This document shows positions 1-5,535 of a stretch of DNA of 5,836 nt, in pieces (positions within the stretch are counted from its first letter, which is position 1; the number at the start of each line of letters is the position of its first letter). The position numbers were made by a program, and so were the translations under genes. Origin of the DNA: Elusimicrobiota bacterium (GTDB lineage Bacteria; Elusimicrobiota; Elusimicrobia; Elusimicrobiales; Elusimicrobiaceae). The notes beneath the pieces are model-generated. The model was not told the origin of the DNA, made no database searches, and was given only the letters and a program-made list of their open reading frames with translations. The DNA lies in contig JAIRMX010000062.1 of assembly GCA_031258375.1 (NCBI GenBank), positions 1 to 5,836 on the forward strand, given 5' to 3'.

Positions 1-361
1 CAATATTTTCAAAGTTCGCGCTGATTTCTCTAACCGCGCCGTAAAGAGCGGATTCGGCGGAGAGATGTTCCTTTTTTATTTTTTTGATAACGCTGTCGGT
101 TAAAAGAGGATCTTTTAAAATAAGCTTATGCGCTTCCATAAGACGAGCGTAATTCTCTCCGAATAATTCCTTTACTTTTGCTTCTCCCCTATTTAAATCT
201 TCAAGCGTGCGCTCTACCGCCGAAGTATAGCGGTGAATTTCCCATTTTATCGCGAAAACCGGTATTTTTGAATTTTCAAGAGCAACGCTGTCTGGTTTTA
301 CTACAAAAGCGGGGCCTATGGCTATACCCGGACTTGCTGCTATGCCTTTTATCGTATGCAT
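1..361 (-). CDS. ptsI: Phosphoenolpyruvate-protein phosphotransferase (PTS enzyme I), N-terminal part, cut by the window edge
   Basis: Enzyme I takes phosphate from phosphoenolpyruvate and passes it to His15 of HPr, the first step of the PTS, in the cytoplasm. I translated 120 codons from the ATG at 361-359. Residues 4-18 read IKGIAASPGIAIGPA, the family's N-terminal signature. The helical stretch that follows (about residues 35-115, with ENYARLMEAHKLILKDPLL) matches the HPr-binding domain. The catalytic His (near residue 190 in relatives) and the PEP-binding barrel lie off the left edge, so completeness cannot be judged. The start overlaps the ptsH stop by one base (TAATG). A purine-rich stretch, AAGGAAGAGG, lies in the end of ptsH and can serve as ribosome binding site. 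As the last visible operon gene it supplies phosphate to the HPr and permease encoded upstream. Confidence 0.95.
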   Translation of the reverse strand, partial: MHTIKGIAASPGIAIGPAFVVKPDSVALENSKIPVFAIKWEIHRYTSAVERTLEDLNRGEAKVKELFGENYARLMEAHKLILKDPLLTDSVIKKIKKEHLSAESALYGAVREISANFENI

Positions 362-636
362 TAATATCTGCCCTCTTCCTTATAAATTTTCTTTAAAACG
401 TTTCTTACGGCCTCGGCCGCTTCTTTTTCGTCGGGGCCGCTCACGCGCAGGGTTATCACGCTCCCGCATTCTGCGGCTATCATCATTATTCCCATAATGC
501 TTTTAGCATTGATTTCCATACCGTCTTTAGAGATAAAAATATCGCTTTTAAACTTTCCCGCTTCCTGCGCGAGAAGCGCTGCGGGGCGGGCATGTATGCC
601 AAGTTTATTTTTGATTTTTATATCTTCGCTTATCAC
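361..636 (-). CDS. ptsH: Phosphocarrier protein HPr
   Basis: HPr is the small cytoplasmic phosphate shuttle between enzyme I and the sugar-specific EIIA. The 91-residue product has the active-site motif NKLGIHARPAAL with His15 and Arg17. It also has the regulatory-serine motif NAKSIMGIMMIAA with Ser46 at the canonical number. Ser46 is the site HPr kinase phosphorylates in the family, and hprK is in the same operon, so both controls are probably active. The start is GTG (636-634). It is chosen because it gives the standard His15/Ser46 numbering and has a good AGGGG Shine-Dalgarno 7 nt upstream. It follows the EIID stop by 20 nt, unlike the overlapping genes before it, and its TAA overlaps the ptsI ATG. 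The C-terminal tail (KKIYKEEGRY) is slightly extended and charged. Confidence 0.96.
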   Translation of the reverse strand: MISEDIKIKNKLGIHARPAALLAQEAGKFKSDIFISKDGMEINAKSIMGIMMIAAECGSVITLRVSGPDEKEAAEAVRNVLKKIYKEEGRY

Positions 637-643
637 TATTTAT

Positions 644-648
644 CCCCT
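644..648 (-). promoter_or_regulatory. Ribosome binding site of ptsH deciding a GTG start
   Basis: On the minus strand AGGGG lies 7 nt before GTG. No ATG nearby gives a canonical HPr, so this site supports the GTG start. It lies in the 20-nt spacer after EIID. Confidence 0.75.
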
Positions 649-656
649 GTATTTTC

Positions 657-1469
657 CTAATCCAAAAATGACGCCGCCGCAAATATAGCGCTGGCAAGCA
701 GATAAAGAACGACGTTTGGAATATGGAACTTGCGCATAAGCACGCTCATAAACATAAACGCCACCAAAAGAGAAACGCCTATTATATATTCCGCACCCGT
801 ATTCAAAGCGGCGGCTCTGGAATAAAGTCCCAAAAAAATTACTATAATCACACAAATCTGACCCGATATTTTAAGCGCGTATATCATTTTATTCCAATTC
901 ACCCGTATAAGACCGTAGAAATTATTTTCGTTGCCATTGTATCCGTCTTTAAGTCCCTTAAGACGCACAAATACCGCCGGAATATTGTAAGCAAGCAGAG
1001 AAAGAGCCAAGCCTGCGGCGCATATTGCGGTTAAATTATTATCCGTGAAATTATAAGAACAAATCTGCACTTCGCAGACAAATAAAACTAATAAACATAA
1101 CAGCAAAGACAGCGGTTTTAAAACCCCCCAAAAAAGCCGGTCTCCTATTGCCGCTGCGGTATTTGCAGTAGTTGCGCGGATTATGCGAAATTCTCTTTCT
1201 TCATTAGCCAAAATCGCGGGAGGAAACGAAACGAGTTTTTCTTCCTGACGAAGCATAGCGCCAATGGCATAAGAACTTAATATGGGATTAGAGTTAAAAG
1301 CCTCAAGATTTCTAGCAACCGCGTTTGCCAGCCCGTCTTTATTATCCTTATAAATATCCTCGAGGTTCGGCATCAGAATAAAAAGCAAGCCTATGTTCTG
1401 CATTTGGGCATAATTCCAGAACCCCTGCAGAAGATACGATCTAAAAAATATTCTCAATTTATTTTTCAT
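657..1469 (-). CDS. PTS mannose/fructose/sorbose-family IID subunit
   Basis: This is the second membrane subunit of a Man-family PTS permease, which with EIIC forms the sugar channel in the inner membrane. At 270 residues it has the usual length. Recognisable parts are the amphipathic N-terminus FFRSYLLQGFWNYAQMQNIG (residues 8-27), a NP...G segment (61-70), the hallmark AAAIGDRLFWGVLKPL (105-120), the RLKGLKDGYNG segment (169-179), and hydrophobic spans near 118-133, 148-168, 202-220, 228-244 and 251-268. EIID has no phosphorylation site in this family. Its ATG abuts the EIIC stop directly (TAAATG), suggesting coupled translation and equal amounts of the two partners. The stop is TAG. The family call is firm. 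Substrate (mannose, fructose, sorbose, an amino sugar or other) is not visible. Confidence 0.93.
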   Translation of the reverse strand: MKNKLRIFFRSYLLQGFWNYAQMQNIGLLFILMPNLEDIYKDNKDGLANAVARNLEAFNSNPILSSYAIGAMLRQEEKLVSFPPAILANEEREFRIIRATTANTAAAIGDRLFWGVLKPLSLLLCLLVLFVCEVQICSYNFTDNNLTAICAAGLALSLLAYNIPAVFVRLKGLKDGYNGNENNFYGLIRVNWNKMIYALKISGQICVIIVIFLGLYSRAAALNTGAEYIIGVSLLVAFMFMSVLMRKFHIPNVVLYLLASAIFAAASFLD

Positions 1470-2081
1470 TTAATCGGCCTCTTGCTTTGGACTAAAAGAC
1501 ATAAACAAAGACACCAATCCTATCCACGGCGCCATAAAATATGAAAATGCAAACGCGCTAAGCAATTTTTGCGGCGCGGACGCAAGCGCCAGAACAATAA
1601 ACGGACCCAAGAGAGTAATTATTACAAAAACAAATGTCAACGCGCAGCAATATTGGAAAAACAAACCGGAGGCAATAATCTGTTTTGGGGCGAAAGTTCC
1701 GTTGATTATTTTTGCATGAAATTTTTGTTGAATTTCACTTTTCAGACGTCTTATATTTTTATCGATAAAAGAAAATATAAATCCGCTTAAAACTCCCGCA
1801 AAAAAAGCGATATAAGCGTCCACCCCGAAAAAATGCATCGTCAGAACGGCAATACCCGCGCTCAAAGCGCCGCTCGGCGGCACCGCGCCGCCTATGGGAT
1901 TATAATCCGCAAATAACAATTCGGTAAAAATGCCTATTTGCAATCCAAAAAACAAATTACCGGTAAGAAACCCAAATACTCCGCCCACAACCGACGCTCT
2001 TGAAATTAGAAATTGTCCGACGTAAGTCGTATCCATTTCAAAAAGCGCGAGCAAAGCGGAAAATAGGAAAATCTCTATCAT
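1470..2081 (-). CDS. PTS mannose/fructose/sorbose-family IIC subunit, short form
   Basis: This is an integral-membrane channel subunit that works with EIID. The 203-residue protein is mostly hydrophobic, with likely spans around 2-15, 28-58, 72-108 and 135-195. The segment GIFTELLFADYNPIGGAVPP (50-69) corresponds to the conserved EIIC element with the GGAVPP turn, and the N-terminus aligns in register with the family. Members are usually about 250-270 residues, so this copy is short. The N-terminus looks complete and the reading frame is clean up to the overlap-free junction with EIID, so the shortening seems to be in the middle or C-terminal half rather than a frameshift. A charged loop near 107-124 (DKNIRRLKSEIQQKFHAK) is probably cytoplasmic. 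The ATG overlaps the EIIB stop by one base (TAATG). Confidence 0.88.
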   Translation of the reverse strand: MIEIFLFSALLALFEMDTTYVGQFLISRASVVGGVFGFLTGNLFFGLQIGIFTELLFADYNPIGGAVPPSGALSAGIAVLTMHFFGVDAYIAFFAGVLSGFIFSFIDKNIRRLKSEIQQKFHAKIINGTFAPKQIIASGLFFQYCCALTFVFVIITLLGPFIVLALASAPQKLLSAFAFSYFMAPWIGLVSLFMSFSPKQEAD

Positions 2082-2539
2082 TAAATTATCCTCGAGGGTA
2101 TTGACGCGGGCAGTAAGCGCGCGTCTATTTTTACGTTTTTAGACGATATTTCTTTTAATAAATCGATTTCTTCGGAACTTAAATAAATACCTTGGGCGAA
2201 TTCTTTTTTACCGTTTTCGTAAGACGTGTTGCCGATGTTAAGAACTTTGAAAACAACGCCGTTATCGAGCAAACTTTTAAGTTCTAAAAAATTTTCTATC
2301 AAAATAAATTCTTTTAAACTATTTTCCTTTTTTAAATATTGCGCGGCGCTAAATCCGTCAAATATATTAAGTCCGTATCTGGACGGCAGGGCTATTCTCA
2401 TCATCTTTTGGGCAAAACTGCTCGAAGAGTATTGCTGCGACACCACCACGACATTGTTAATATCAATAGCCGGCAGCCAGCCTTCCACAATTTGCCCGTG
2501 TATAAGCCTATTGTCAATTCTTGCCATTATTATGCTCAT
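2081..2539 (-). CDS. PTS mannose/fructose/sorbose-family IIB subunit
   Basis: This is the cytoplasmic phosphotransfer domain that receives phosphate from EIIA and gives it to the incoming sugar. The 152-residue protein has the family active-site motif ARIDNRLIHGQIVEGW (residues 6-21), with the phosphorylated His at 14. The later segment GNTSYENGKKEFAQGIYLSS (103-122) matches the conserved GN..Y..GRK...VYL region. Length is normal for a free-standing EIIB. The start at 2539 gives the usual short beta strand (MSIIMARID) before the motif. Met5 (2527) is a possible alternative but would cut that strand. The start lies 26 nt inside the EIIA gene, the deepest overlap in the operon, and has only a weak GGAAA ribosome binding site, so it probably depends on EIIA translation. 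Confidence 0.95.
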   Translation of the reverse strand: MSIIMARIDNRLIHGQIVEGWLPAIDINNVVVVSQQYSSSSFAQKMMRIALPSRYGLNIFDGFSAAQYLKKENSLKEFILIENFLELKSLLDNGVVFKVLNIGNTSYENGKKEFAQGIYLSSEEIDLLKEISSKNVKIDARLLPASIPSRII

Positions 2540-2924
2540 TTAGTTTTTCCGTAACGTTTAAAATACTTTTTACGCCGTCTTGCGACACTTTTTTTGCCAA
2601 ATCCGACGCGGAAAGTTTATCGCGATAGCTAATCGCGGTTAGCAGCATATTCAAATTAAGCCCGCATATAACGTTCACGTTTTCCATGTCATGGGCGATT
2701 TCGGCGGATAAATTGCACGATGTCCCGCCGAAAACATCCACCATTATAAGAGTGCCGGCAAGATCTATTTTATCTTTAAGCTGCAGAGACATTTCCTTTA
2801 AATTGACTTTGCCGCTGACGGTAAAAATATCCACGCTTTCTTTTTCAAACGGACATATCTTGGACGCGGTATCAAGCATCGCGCCGGCCATATCGCCGTG
2901 CGTTATTAAAATTATTTTTACCAT
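2514..2924 (-). CDS. PTS mannose/fructose/sorbose-family IIA subunit
   Basis: This is the cytoplasmic EIIA that accepts phosphate from HPr-His15-P. The 136-residue protein begins KIILITHGDMAGAML with the catalytic His at position 9. It has the family motif VDVFGGTSCN (62-71) and GLNLNMLLTA (88-97), which match the VDLFGGSP.N and G.NLPML elements. In E. coli ManX, EIIA and EIIB are fused; here they are separate proteins with a 26-nt gene overlap. The ATG overlaps the rapZ stop by 7 nt (ATGGTAA). No clear Shine-Dalgarno is seen; the upstream sequence is the A-rich end of rapZ, so coupling is likely. In several bacteria an EIIA of this type stands alone next to hprK and rapZ and is thought to be regulatory. 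Here full B, C and D partners follow, so transport is plausible. Confidence 0.95.
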   Translation of the reverse strand: MVKIILITHGDMAGAMLDTASKICPFEKESVDIFTVSGKVNLKEMSLQLKDKIDLAGTLIMVDVFGGTSCNLSAEIAHDMENVNVICGLNLNMLLTAISYRDKLSASDLAKKVSQDGVKSILNVTEKLNEHNNGKN

Positions 2925-3796
2925 ATTTCTTTTTTTTGCATATTGACGTCTCTATGAAATTCGATTATCTTAAAACCTTTTGCGCGTAAAGTTTCGGCAA
3001 GACTGTGCGCCATAAAAACGCTGCGGTGTTTTCCGCCGCTGCAACCTATCGCCACGGTTAAATAAGACTTCCCTTCTTTTATGTATTTTGGTATGAGATA
3101 CAAAACAATATCCGTAAATTTTTTTAAAAATATTTTCGCATGCGGAGACTTTCTGATAAAATCCTGCACATCTGCATCAAGACCCGTTTTATCTCTAAAC
3201 TCCGCTATATAATACGGATTTGTCAGGAAGCGCACGTCCATAACCAAATCGGATTCCAGCGGCAAACCGTTTTTATAGCCGAAGGATATTATAGAAATAT
3301 TCATTTCTTTTGAAGCCGTAATATCCAGAAGACGGGAAATTCTTTCCTTAAGTTCGCCCAAAGTCAAATTGCTGGTTCTTATTTCTTCGTCGGCTATTTG
3401 TTTGATAGGATACAATAGTCTGCGTTCTTGTTCAATGGCGGTTAAAAGCTGCTGCGCGAGCGGATGTTTATGCTTTGTTTCGGAAAACCGCCGCAAAAGA
3501 ACCTCGTCCGAAGCGTCCAGAAAAAGCAATTTCTGCAAAAATCCTTCTTTTGACGTTTCGCTTATAAGCGCCGGCAAATCTTTTATGCGTTCCCCTTCCC
3601 GGATATCGATGCCAAGAGCGATATTTTCAATATTCCCGTGCGCTCTTATATATTTAATAAAATCGCGAAATAACGCCAAAGGCAAATTATCCACGCAGTA
3701 AAAGGCAAAATCCCCAAATATTTTAAGAGCTTGCGTTTTACCTGCGCCGGATATGCCGGTTATTATAAAAAACTTGCCTTTTTTATTCTGATCCAT
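2918..3796 (-). CDS. rapZ: RapZ / YvcJ family P-loop nucleotide-binding regulator
   Basis: RapZ in E. coli is an RNA-binding adaptor that controls GlmZ sRNA decay and so glucosamine-6-phosphate synthase. The Bacillus relative YvcJ is an NTPase linked to competence. The target here is unknown. The 292-residue length is typical. Visible motifs are Walker A GISGAGKT (14-21), CVDNLP (34-39), RRFSETKHKHPL (102-113), SFGYKNGLPLESDLVMDVRF (171-190), NPYY (193-196), and the C-terminal GCSGGKHRSV (251-260) with HRDV (281-284). The C-terminal domain is therefore whole. The ATG at 3796 has an AGGA Shine-Dalgarno about 7 nt upstream and overlaps hprK by 14 nt. The gene ends with an A8 run just before the EIIA start. 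An hpf-hprK-rapZ-PTS order is reminiscent of the proteobacterial rpoN-hpf-ptsN-rapZ-npr operon. Confidence 0.97.
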   Translation of the reverse strand: MDQNKKGKFFIITGISGAGKTQALKIFGDFAFYCVDNLPLALFRDFIKYIRAHGNIENIALGIDIREGERIKDLPALISETSKEGFLQKLLFLDASDEVLLRRFSETKHKHPLAQQLLTAIEQERRLLYPIKQIADEEIRTSNLTLGELKERISRLLDITASKEMNISIISFGYKNGLPLESDLVMDVRFLTNPYYIAEFRDKTGLDADVQDFIRKSPHAKIFLKKFTDIVLYLIPKYIKEGKSYLTVAIGCSGGKHRSVFMAHSLAETLRAKGFKIIEFHRDVNMQKKEIW

Positions 3797-4742
3797 TCTT
3801 GCATCCTTTCATTTTTGCAAGCAGTTTTTTGTTAAATTCCTTTGCGGATACTATGCCATGTCCTTTTAAACGCTGATTTAACGCGGCAACTTCTATAAGA
3901 ACCGCCAAGTTCCGCCCGGGCGTGACGGGAATCGTAAGAGAATTGACATGAACTCCCAGAATTTCAGCCGTCTGCTGTTCTATGCCGAGCCGCTCTATAA
4001 AGCCGTCGGTCGGAGAAACCAGGTTTACTTCCATTTCTATCGATGTGGAATCGGCGGACGATCCCACGCCGAAAAGAAGTTCTATATCCAAAATGCCAAG
4101 CCCGCGCACTTCCATATAATGCCTAAGCATAGGCGGACATGAACCGGCAAGCCTTCCGCCGTGCATACGCCGCACTTCGACCACGTCGTCGGCAACAAGT
4201 ATATGCCCGCGTTTTATCAATTCCAAAGCGCATTCGCTTTTGCCTATGCCCGCGTCGCCTCTAATTAACACGCCCATACCGGAAACTTTAATCAAAACTC
4301 CGTGTAAATGCGCGCGGGGAGCAAGCAAATCGTCCAAATAAGCTATAAGTTCGGACACAAAAGAAGCCGTATCCATACTGGTTGTCAAAAGCGGCACATG
4401 CCTTTGCTTGCAAGCTGCGGCTATGCCCGGCAGAACGCGCATGCCGGCCGTAACTATAACGCAAGGAACGCTGTCCGTAGCAAGCATTTTAAGGAAATTG
4501 GTTTTTAATTTTGCAGACGATAAATTTGCGCAAAAAGCATATTCTCCCCTGCCTATTATTTGAACGATTTCCGCGCGGTAATTTTCCAAATGCCCGTCAA
4601 GCGCGAGGCCCGGTCTATTGACGCTGGCTTTTATTATTTCCCTGCGCAGGCTTTTTTTACCGGATATTAGCTCGAGGCTCAAATCCTCGCCTTTGTCTTC
4701 AAGCAGCTGTTTTACGGTAATAACGCGTTCAAATTGCGGCAT
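3783..4742 (-). CDS. hprK: HPr kinase/phosphorylase
   Basis: This bifunctional enzyme phosphorylates HPr on Ser46 with ATP or PPi and removes the phosphate by phosphorolysis, reading metabolic state. The 319-residue protein has both domains: an N-terminal domain (about 1-130) and the C-terminal catalytic core. The core shows HG (147-148), Walker A GDAGIGKS (162-169), VADD (183-186), the HprK signature MEVRGLGILDIELLFG (210-225), and IPVTPGRNLAVLIEVAA (271-287). All key residues I can place are present. The ATG at 4742 lies 21 nt after the hpf stop with only a weak purine stretch (ACGGAACGA). The stop overlaps rapZ by 14 nt. Its substrate, HPr with an intact Ser46, is encoded in the same operon. 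Outside Firmicutes the downstream reader CcpA is usually absent, so the output of Ser46 phosphorylation here is unknown. Confidence 0.97.
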   Translation of the reverse strand: MPQFERVITVKQLLEDKGEDLSLELISGKKSLRREIIKASVNRPGLALDGHLENYRAEIVQIIGRGEYAFCANLSSAKLKTNFLKMLATDSVPCVIVTAGMRVLPGIAAACKQRHVPLLTTSMDTASFVSELIAYLDDLLAPRAHLHGVLIKVSGMGVLIRGDAGIGKSECALELIKRGHILVADDVVEVRRMHGGRLAGSCPPMLRHYMEVRGLGILDIELLFGVGSSADSTSIEMEVNLVSPTDGFIERLGIEQQTAEILGVHVNSLTIPVTPGRNLAVLIEVAALNQRLKGHGIVSAKEFNKKLLAKMKGCKNGSE

Positions 4743-4763
4743 ATTTTCGTTCCGTTAAAATTA

Positions 4764-5300
4764 TTATTTAGCCTTTACCGGCTGTATCAGGCCGTACGTT
4801 CCGTCAAGTCTTTTGAAAATTAAATTAATTTGTTTGGATTCTTCGTCTAAGAACATCCAAAAAGTATAACCGAGTTTTTCCATTTCGTAAGCGGCGTCTT
4901 CGGGATTCATCGGCATAACTTCAACTTGTTTTATGACCGAAAATTTCACGTCGTTTTCATGCGTAAAAACCGGCGCGCCGTAAAAAGAAGAAAGTTCTTC
5001 TTTTGCTATTCTTTTACTGTCGACGTATTTGCCTTTGCTTTTACGCACTTGAGCTTCTATTTTAAGAATTGCGTTATCGATTGATTTGTACAAATCGTTT
5101 TCTATGGCTTTTGCGGTAAATTTCTTTTTGCCGGCGCGTATTGTGATTTCCGCGCGCTGATTGATTTTTCTGTCGACGGATAAGACGACTTCGGCGCGGC
5201 CTTCGTCAAAAAATTTGTCAAGTTTATCAACCTTGGACTGGGCGAAATCCTTTATCGCCTCCGTTAATTTTATGTTTTTTGCGGTTATTTTCAGTTTCAT
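4764..5300 (-). CDS. hpf: Ribosome hibernation promoting factor, long form
   Basis: Long HPF binds the 30S decoding region and dimerises 70S ribosomes into inactive 100S particles during slow growth. The 178-residue protein has an N-terminal S30AE domain (about 1-96, with KLKITAKNIKLTEAIKDF and RAEITIRAGKKKFTAKA). A linker follows, then the C-terminal dimerisation domain (about 118-174), ending in MNPEDAAYEMEKLGYTFWMF, INLIFKRLDGTYGLIQP and a basic tail. The start at 5300 (MKLKIT) is preferred over an in-frame ATG at 5321 because GGAGGAG lies 4 nt upstream of it and the family begins with this strand. The 5321 codon also falls inside a hairpin loop. This is the first gene of the operon, with a promoter and short leader directly upstream. 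Placement before hprK and PTS genes ties ribosome silencing to the carbon-status circuit. Confidence 0.96.
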   Translation of the reverse strand: MKLKITAKNIKLTEAIKDFAQSKVDKLDKFFDEGRAEVVLSVDRKINQRAEITIRAGKKKFTAKAIENDLYKSIDNAILKIEAQVRKSKGKYVDSKRIAKEELSSFYGAPVFTHENDVKFSVIKQVEVMPMNPEDAAYEMEKLGYTFWMFLDEESKQINLIFKRLDGTYGLIQPVKAK

Positions 5301-5304
5301 TTTA

Positions 5305-5311
5305 CTCCTCC
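5305..5311 (-). promoter_or_regulatory. Strong Shine-Dalgarno of hpf
   Basis: GGAGGAG on the minus strand, 4 nt before the ATG at 5300, is the best ribosome binding site in the window. It fixes the hpf start at 5300 rather than 5321. Confidence 0.9.
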
Positions 5312-5312
5312 G

Positions 5313-5329
5313 ACAGGGCAACGCCCTGT
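5313..5329 (-). promoter_or_regulatory. Perfect hairpin at the predicted 5' end of the hpf operon mRNA
   Basis: ACAGGGC and GCCCTGT form a perfect 7-bp stem around a 3-nt loop (GTT on the minus strand). The predicted transcription start falls at about 5328-5330, so the transcript would begin at or within 1-2 nt of this stem. The Shine-Dalgarno begins one nucleotide after the stem. No U-tract follows, so it is not a terminator. A 5' stabilising stem or a control element on hpf translation is possible; function is inferred. Confidence 0.6.
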
Positions 5330-5335
5330 TTGATT

Positions 5336-5365
5336 ATTAAATCATTTGTTGAGAGTGCATGTCAA
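5336..5365 (-). promoter_or_regulatory. Sigma70-type extended -10 promoter of the hpf-ptsI operon
   Basis: On the minus strand a consensus -35 TTGACA (5365-5360) is followed by an 18-bp spacer and TTTAAT (5341-5336), five of six matches to TATAAT. The spacer ends in TGA, giving the TGn extended -10. The start of transcription is predicted near 5329, about 29 nt before the hpf ATG. No other good promoter was noticed upstream of hpf on this strand. Confidence 0.75.
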
Positions 5366-5376
5366 TAAAGCATACG

Positions 5377-5402
5377 ATATGGCATTGCTAAAAGGGCATA
5401 CA
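5377..5402. repeat. Left arm of a 26-nt imperfect inverted repeat
   Basis: Begins ATATGGCATTGC (5377-5388), whose exact reverse complement is at 5473-5484. Over 26 nt, 22 positions match the reverse complement of 5459-5484; the mismatches are at arm positions 13, 18, 20 and 21. Read toward hpf, the motif GCAATGCCATAT ends 11 bp before the -35 box. Confidence 0.85.
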
Positions 5403-5458
5403 TAATATAAAGATTTAAAAAACGAGAGAAGAAGTAATATAGTGAAAGTTTTTATCTT

Positions 5459-5484
5459 TGTATCACTTTTTTGCAATGCCATAT
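5459..5484. repeat. Right arm of the 26-nt imperfect inverted repeat
   Basis: Contains T6 (5467-5472) followed by GCAATGCCATAT (5473-5484), the exact reverse complement of 5377-5388. Read toward the tRNA gene, it ends 11 bp before the -35 box at 5496. Confidence 0.85.
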
Positions 5485-5495
5485 AACGCGGTAAA

Positions 5496-5524
5496 TTGCA
5501 AGACGCAAAGTAATTTGATATTAT
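5496..5524 (+). promoter_or_regulatory. Extended -10 promoter of the tRNA-Phe gene
   Basis: The -35 TTGCAA (5496-5501), a 17-bp spacer ending in TGA, and the -10 TATTAT (5519-5524) form a TGn extended -10 promoter. The predicted start is near 5531, giving a 5' leader of about 5 nt before the mature tRNA. It points away from the hpf promoter. Confidence 0.75.
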
Positions 5525-5535
5525 ATATAAGCTTA

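Larger units (their letters stand above)
5377..5484. repeat. 108-bp inverted-repeat unit between the divergent promoters, MITE-like or a paired regulatory site
   Basis: A 12-bp perfect and 26-bp imperfect inverted repeat bounds a 108-bp AT-rich unit with no supportable gene. TA dinucleotides at 5378-5379 and 5482-5483 could be a target duplication flanking a 102-bp TGGC...GCCA element, as in Tc1/mariner or IS630 derived MITEs. Against simple insertion, each arm sits exactly 11 bp upstream of a -35 box, one for hpf and one for the tRNA. Both readings are kept open. No transposase is in the window. Confidence 0.55.

Noticed and set aside
723..1034. 103-residue plus-strand open frame opposite EIID
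   Set aside because: Basic, low-complexity translation antisense to conserved EIID; a shadow frame.
2226..2543. 105-residue plus-strand open frame opposite EIIB
   Set aside because: It is wholly antisense to the well-conserved EIIB gene and has no recognisable family or promoter.
3369..3701. 110-residue plus-strand open frame opposite rapZ
   Set aside because: Antisense to conserved RapZ sequence, serine/arginine-rich composition typical of shadow frames, no independent start signals.
5301..5321. Upstream ATG of hpf giving an MPCRRSK extension
   Set aside because: It lies within the hairpin loop and stem, while GGAGGAG is ideally placed for the ATG at 5300, where family members begin.
5301..5335. 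Riboswitch in the hpf leader
   Set aside because: The predicted leader is only about 29 nt with a single 7-bp hairpin, too small for known riboswitch aptamers.
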